Origin: Phoronis ovalis
Lineage: Eukaryota > Phoronida > Phoronidae
Reading direction: 5' to 3'
Length of the DNA: 10,878 nt
Assembly: GCA_028565635.1 (NCBI GenBank)
Contig: JAOXYB010058890.1
Coordinates: forward strand, 1-10,878
A model generated the notes under the pieces. That model was not told the origin of the DNA, did no database searches, and was given only the letters and a program-made list of their open reading frames with translations. Made by a program: the position numbers and the translations under genes. Within the stretch, counting starts at the first letter, position 1; each line of letters begins with the position of its first letter. Of the stretch, positions 1-6,800 are shown piece by piece.

Positions 1-514
1 TCACAGTGGGAATGTTATAAGCATAACCTTGCATCAAAAAATACACTCCGCAGCCGATTACACTATTTACATTAAGTACATAGTTTGTACCTGTACATGA
101 CATACACTCGGAGTTAGTACCACTTTAAAATACAGTTTTGTGAATCTTTCTTTTTTCTATTTCTCAATATACATGTGTTTTGTTCTACTACTAGTGGTAA
201 AAGCAAAATGACAGAACAAGTAATTTAACCATATGATTTCAAACTCTGACTTTCCCCAGTAAGGGGTCTAAGCATCACTCACAAAATGTAAAACAGGACA
301 TTACTTTCTGAATAAAATATAACCGTGATTACTTCTCAAAAAATTACACTAGTTACTTATTAATATACCCTAATGAATGTGTAACTTGTTTTGCACAACA
401 AAATGAATAATTGTTGACAATAATTAAAATTTGAAAAAATAAAACTTCATCTTAGCAATTATTTTTGAAGAAAAACATGACATTTTACAATGCATAACAG
501 CTATACCGTTTTAA
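1..514. other. Downstream flank with no recognised gene
   Basis: AT-rich sequence beyond the inferred 3' end of the SPFH gene. No exon with paired splice sites, RNA gene or clear repeat is seen. Part of it could still be 3' UTR if a more distal poly(A) site is used. Confidence 0.5.
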
Positions 515-530
515 CAATTATCCTGTCACA

Positions 531-536
531 TTTATT
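531..536 (-). promoter_or_regulatory. Putative poly(A) signal AATAAA of the SPFH gene
   Basis: AATAAA on the minus strand, about 255 nt downstream of the TAG. It is followed on that strand by TG- and T-containing sequence, including a TGTTATGC stretch about 40 nt on. I read 790 to about 515 as 3' UTR. Confidence 0.5.
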
Positions 537-790
537 CTCCATGTCCCTTGGATAAGGGATTTGAAATAATAACTAGCTAAAGTCCTATTACACATCATGG
601 TAAAAGAAGTGAGATTGATGTAGAAATTCTTGATTACATGCTAACACTTATCACAAGCTAATCTTTACTCGTATAAAGAAAATTCTAAAACAAATGAAAT
701 CCTTTTTTACAAAATTATCACTGCGCACAACCAATCACAAAAATACTTTAAAAGGCAACACATATAGGAATATCAGCCGTCGTCTATTTT

Positions 791-891
791 CTATGGTGTC
801 ACATAAGATGTTTTGGCAGGTCCTTTCATGCCAACATATACTGGATTTTTAGCAGCAGAAATAGCACGCACGCCAATGTATGACAGAAATC
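791..891 (-). CDS. Coding exon 9: C-terminal tail and stop
   Basis: Enters after TCATTTCAG at 892. It completes Gly273 and encodes FLSYIGVRAISAAKNPVYVG, then MKGPAKTSYVTP and TAG (793-791). The motif SYIGVRAI-(x)n-NPVYVG-(x)n-PAK suits the conserved C-terminal tail of this SPFH subgroup. Exon length and phase close the reading frame exactly at 305 residues. Confidence 0.93.
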
Positions 892-3800
892 CTGAAATGA
901 TTAATCAAGGTTAATGTAAACAAGACAAACTACATGTTGCAGCATATTAACTTAACCAGGTGTGGAACAAATGGTGCTAAACTTTTAGTATTGCTTGTAG
1001 TTGCTGCTAGATCATAAAATAACAATTCCTTTGATATCAGAATCCTTATGATGTTCATATGATGATGTATTGATCCTGGAGAGAATTAATCCAGTATAAA
1101 CTTTTCCAAAGCGAAGGATATGATTTCCTCCAATGACAGTCTTTTGAAGTATCGGGTGATCAGGTGACCTCTTTTTGCCATTTCAGAAAGGATTGATGAA
1201 GGATCGGGGGGGGGGGGGTATTCTTAATTGGAGTTGGGTGGGAGTGTGCCACTGAAGACAACATTTTCGGACTAACAGTATAGTTACCAAAAATGCTCTA
1301 CTATAAAAGGACCCCTGTAATACACCAATATTCGGCAAAAGAAGACTACACATACCAGTGGCACATCCCATCAGCTCAACATGCTAATACTTCCCCTGGG
1401 ATGAAGGCAGTGCCACATCCCTATGTTAAACAAAACACACAGACTTTCCCTGTGATTAAGGCAGTGGCACAATCCCATAAACCCAACACACTAAGACTTC
1501 ACTGGCATAAAGGCTGCGGCACATCCCCAGAAGCCCAACACACTAAGCTATCTTTGCTCAAAAACATAATCCATATGTAAATATAAATTTTTCTTTGAAA
1601 TGGATTTATAATGCATTTTTAATACTCATGTACTATTTCATTGTATTGCGTTCTTTTTTTCTTAAAACATTTCAGCTCAGCACTTGCCAACGATAGTCCC
1701 AGCAACCCTATTCATGATTTATTAATGATTCTCAAGTGAATGTAGTTCATGAGGGTTTACAACTATAGACTTTTGTAAGTAACTACAAAACTCCATCACA
1801 CCCCACAATGAAATTCCAGTTTCAATCCTTGAAAGGGGTACATAATATCTACTAAAACTTTAAAAAATGAAGTGAAATTTGCAAAATTATGAAAATCGGA
1901 AAAAATTGTGCTATTGGAACCACATATAATTTGAGAATTCTTATCACGGTTATTCAACAGACCTTCAGTTCCTAAGTTAAGGTCATTCATGACATGCAGG
2001 TAAGTTTCAGATTCTTTCTGATACTCATTCAAAATAGCTGCTGCTTCAGTTTGAGCTCTACAATATAACAGAAAATAGAATTTTTTACCAGTATTCCCAT
2101 TTAATTTTTCTGACCAGGAAAATAACTATAAGCTTCCTTTTCTTTGCTTAAAAGGTTTTTTTGCAAGTTGGTCAAGAATTTGAATGCATTATGTTTATTT
2201 CTCAGGCTTCAGATTTTAATTTGTTGCAGAATAAGAAAAAAAATTGTTGCAGAATTTTAAGTTTGTCACTACGGAAATCTGCAGGGTCTGATATTTGTTT
2301 ATTATATAAAACTGCAATTTGGACAGCGGAAGATCACCAAGGTGTAACAAATTCAATACAAGAACAACCAGAGTTTAATTATGGGTTCAACTTGAAAATT
2401 ATTTACATAATACCAGCCCAGCCACTAGTAAAAAATTAAAATTGTTCATATTACTCATCTCAGTAAAGAAATCCAACAAAACCGAGAAAATAAATCCAAA
2501 CAAGAAGGTACATTCATTTTCCTTACTTGAATTATACAACAGCATATCTGTTGTATTTGAAATTTATACACCAACAGTCAAAACAACAAAGTACAGAAAA
2601 CAGTAGGATAACGGTGAACAAAGTTAACAGCAGATACCTGTTTTGGATAATGACAGCATCAGCTTCTGCTTTTTGGGTAGTAATCTCAGCTTGTGTCTCT
2701 GCTTCTCTGAGTTCAGTCCTAGCTTTTGTCAATAAACGTGGTTGTTCATTTACAGCAACCTATGCCAAAATTATATAACAAATATTATTATAAAAATTAA
2801 TTTTTAATATGCAAATGTCAATTTTTTGCTCATGATGCATTATATGATTATATTGAGAGAATAGTGTACGAGTCCCAGAGGGGGCATTTGCTAGGGGTGT
2901 GAGAGCCTAGCTAAAAATGCTTTCAAAAATATACCCCGTGGTAAAAACTCATTTGTGAAAATCATAATTGTAAAACAATTCTCAAAAAGTACACTCCATG
3001 GTAAAAAAATGTTGGAAGTGTGCACCCCATGGTAACGATACAAATGGAAAAAATGTTAAGAAATACATCATAGGTAACAAATTATTTATTGAAAATGTAT
3101 ACCCCCATGTTAAAAAAATATTAGCATAAACCATTGTTAAATAAACATAAAGATATCCCATGGTAAATACAATGGCTGAAAAAAGGGAACCCCTTGGGCG
3201 GCACATTTATACAATCATGCCGAATGAGTGCCCACGGGATAAGAGAATAATAATTATATAAATTTAAATGCAAAATCGAAAGATAACCCGGCTGCATGCT
3301 GCTGATAAATAGCTGTGGTTTTATAGATTAAGGTGAAAGCTGGGCAAAATCAGGTCTAATATAAAACCCAACACCTGTTTAGCTAGAAGTGTGCTTTATG
3401 AAACTCACTTTAAAAAGTAACCTACTTTGCTATCTAAACTGTACTTTCATTTCAACATTTTATGGAATACCTTAATGTTTTCTCTTGCAGCCTCTTTGTC
3501 ACGAACAGCAGTTTCGTAATCAGATGGTCGTTTGATATTATTTACCTAAATGTCAAAACATGGTTATTTATAATTAATTTTTGAACCAGAACTGCAAGCT
3601 ATTTATTTGTCCGCATTTAAATTATATCATGTCACAAGACATGTTTGCAGTATTCCCACATAGCCCTGACAAAGACGGACACAATTAAACAAAATCTTAA
3701 ATACATTTATCCACTCAGTTAGTACAGGAAAGCCAGATTAGTAATGTTCCTACATATATCTAGCAGCACTTTACAAGTTTGTGATTATTAGAAATGGTTT

Positions 3801-6800
3801 AATATTCAATTAATCTACCTGCAAATCAGTTACGTCACTATGCAACCTATCATAGCGTTCCCTCAGTCTCAAACGGACCTCTTCTTGAAAAGCTGCCCTT
3901 TGCGCTTGCAACTGTGATGTTTTATATTTACTACATGACTCATGCAAAGCACTTTCCCCTAAAGTAGCAAGAAACTCAATAGAAAAAAAAGAATCGCCAT
4001 AAGTGGTCGTCAAGTAAAAGAATCTAATTACAACAAAAGTGATACCATTTCACCAACATTAGAGAACAACAGCAAAACATAAGTCTGAAATATAGAAGAA
4101 AAGGAAAGACTGTGTTAGACAGTTACATATACCAGAAACTGATTGCTGCAGACATTACCGCTGTGGGTAAATGAAGTATCATGATTGCAAATGTATGTTA
4201 ATCAAAGAGAATATTCGATCAAAAAGCACATGTTGGGTACATTTTCTTTTCAATAAAGTTTTTAAAATTCTTGTTTTTTTCGTAGTTTTCAGAAAACTGC
4301 CCTCAGCACTATCGGTTTCTGTCATAAGCAGTTGATATAGAGAGGCACTGCAAATTACCAATCAGACATTAATTTTTTGTGATCACATTATGCAGTGCAT
4401 TTTCTGAAAATAACCATACAGTTAAAAACAGAAACAAAAGTGTAGGTCAGTCTATACAGCAAAACACCCTTAGTTTGATCATCTCAGTTTAGATGAAGTT
4501 GCTAATGTATTAAAATGTAGAATGATATTCTCTTATCAGCTTAACTACAGAGCAGAGGAATTGCACCACGACTTTTTAATATTCAAGCACGGATTTGTTC
4601 AGTTTTTGTCAAACTGCTTTGCGTTATATATGACCTACACTTATTCCCTAACCACCTAGTATTCAGTACAAATCATAACACCTGTAAATCAGTGATATCA
4701 GCCAGAAGCACAGTGTATCTGAATTTTAGCTGTTCTTGAAGCATTTCTTGAAATCTGGCTCTCTCTGCCTGAAACTGAGTAGTGTTGAATTGACTGCACG
4801 ATTCGTGGATTGCTGATTCACCTGCAAACATGGCACAATGCATGTTACCAAGAATAATAAAGACAATGACATTTTAATCTTGATGTACCAAATATTGTAT
4901 TGTATGGTCAGACATGTTTTTGGAACAGATTTATCCTTGTCTGCACTATCCGGTATGAATCCTCGAGTACTCGACTGTATAATTTATAGGTTTTCTTAGC
5001 CGTCGACTTGAAACCGGGAGAATTGGCAATGTGTGGCAATGTGACCGGGAGACTGGGAGGTGTGTGACCGGGAGACTGGGAGGTGGGTGCCAGTTGGTGG
5101 CCCGTCAGACCAGCTGCTGCAGTTCATGTGACCCGAACAACCTTTTAGTGGCTTTGGGCTCTCAGACCAGCGTAAAGGTTATTAGTACTAAACTTCAATT
5201 CAAGTCAAACACAATCTCTCCATTGTTATTAAACTGAAAATTTAAATAAAATTCTTCACTCCATAGGATCTTGGTTTGCTCACTTGAAATTTCTATGAAT
5301 TTTAAGCTCTGCAGTTCCTCAATTTTCAGGCTGCTTTAAATGCAGAAATGACATCCGCTATATTACCTGCTGCTCTCAAGACTTTCAGATAACCATCGTG
5401 GTCTTTAAATTGTGTTATAATTGACTTCAGGTTATTTGCTCTGGCTTGATATTGATAGGATATATCCAGCACAATGTCTACACCATCTTTGTTCAGACAC
5501 TAAAAGGAAATAAGAAGTACATATTAATTTTTAATTATAAAAAAGATTTATTACTAGATTTTATTGCTTTTTCTGATTAAAATATATTTCTTAAATCTAG
5601 TAGTTACAGCATTATACTGAAATATTCAAGCAAGTGACATGTTTTTACTTTGATTGCGGTATAAAATAGTGTAGTCCTCTGGTAATTAATAGAGCTCACA
5701 GTCTTAAAAATGAGTGATGAGCAACAAGTAAATGTGTGTGTATCTGCCACAACAGTTAAAGTAAAAGAAATGCAGTGGTAGTCCATATAATTTATAGACA
5801 TTTCTATAAAAGAAATCAAGTGATCTTCTTTGCTTCACGCTTGTAACAAATGTTCAGAACTCGTATCTAAGAATCTTAAATAACCTCTTTATTTACCTCC
5901 TGTTCCTAATATGAAGCTGACCTGATAAAAACAGGTATTTTGTGACAAAGAAAGTATTATGTACAAAGAAAAAAGTCAAGGATTTGGATTGGGACCCTCT
6001 TTTCAAGGTCACTCAAAAATGTCATATAGCCAATCACGCCCACCGACCAAATGCTTTTGTGAATCCACATTCAAATCGTCCAGTTGATGTATCATTTTTC
6101 TGGAAATGGGCACAACCTGACATGCCCTCTTGGAAACCAACATGGCAGCCAGTTGGGAATACTGAGTTAAAATTAAACCTGACCTGAACTTTGATCTGTA
6201 CTTACTCTGTACCGAATATGAAGTTGATCAGATAAAAACTGCAGAAGGTGTTATTGCAATGAGCCACCTCGAGAGCAAACATGACCACTAGTCGGCCATC
6301 TTGGAAGTGATCCAGGTCAAAATTATAGCAGGCCAATACTTTGATGTGTAGGTACTCTGTTCCAAATATGAAGCTGACTGGATAAAAATAGGAGTTGTGA
6401 GATAAATAACTTTATATAATTAACCAAATAGCCATTGATTGCAAAAACGAGAGGTACGGGTTTCATTCACAAACAAACATAGAGTCACTGCAAACTTAAA
6501 TCTGACGAATTTTTAATTTATTCACTTCAATCTAAGATTTACGCATACAGTACCTCTTTCTTTAGTTGTTTCATTAATTTAAAGAATTTGAAATTTAAAG
6601 AAAGTTCCTAAAGTTGTACACCCCCCAAAAGTGGTAGAAATTTTTATTCAGTCTCATTTTCATGGTACTATCTGCATCAGTATTTCACATTAACAATAAA
6701 ATTTGCAGAGTGACTTGTACTATATGATGGTGCTTACTCTTACCAACAAAATTCACCAATTGCTGGTCATCGAGAGCAGAATCAAAGGAACTTTTTTTCA

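Larger units (their letters stand above)
892..1962 (-). other. Intron between exons 8 and 9, carrying a minisatellite
   Basis: 1071-nt intron. It holds the 13-G run at 1206-1218, an inverted copy of the GTGGCAC word at 1241-1254, a 52-54 bp tandem array (1356-1547), and a minus-strand AATAAA at 1723-1718. The first part of the intron as transcribed (1962-1796) is open in frame with exon 8. Confidence 0.75.

Noticed and set aside
1293-1580. Plus-strand 95-codon frame with repeated His/Thr/Pro-rich words
   Set aside because: Fully explained by the 52-54 bp minisatellite, whose unit lengths vary and are intronic to the minus-strand gene.
2982-3206. Minus-strand 74-codon frame with recurring T-M/W-G words
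   Set aside because: The periodic pattern comes from the CCATGGTAA repeat being read in frame; there is no protein family.
5942-6187. Plus-strand 81-codon frame
   Set aside because: Starts at a non-ATG codon, sits inside the 150-bp periodic repeat, and its peptide shows no domain.
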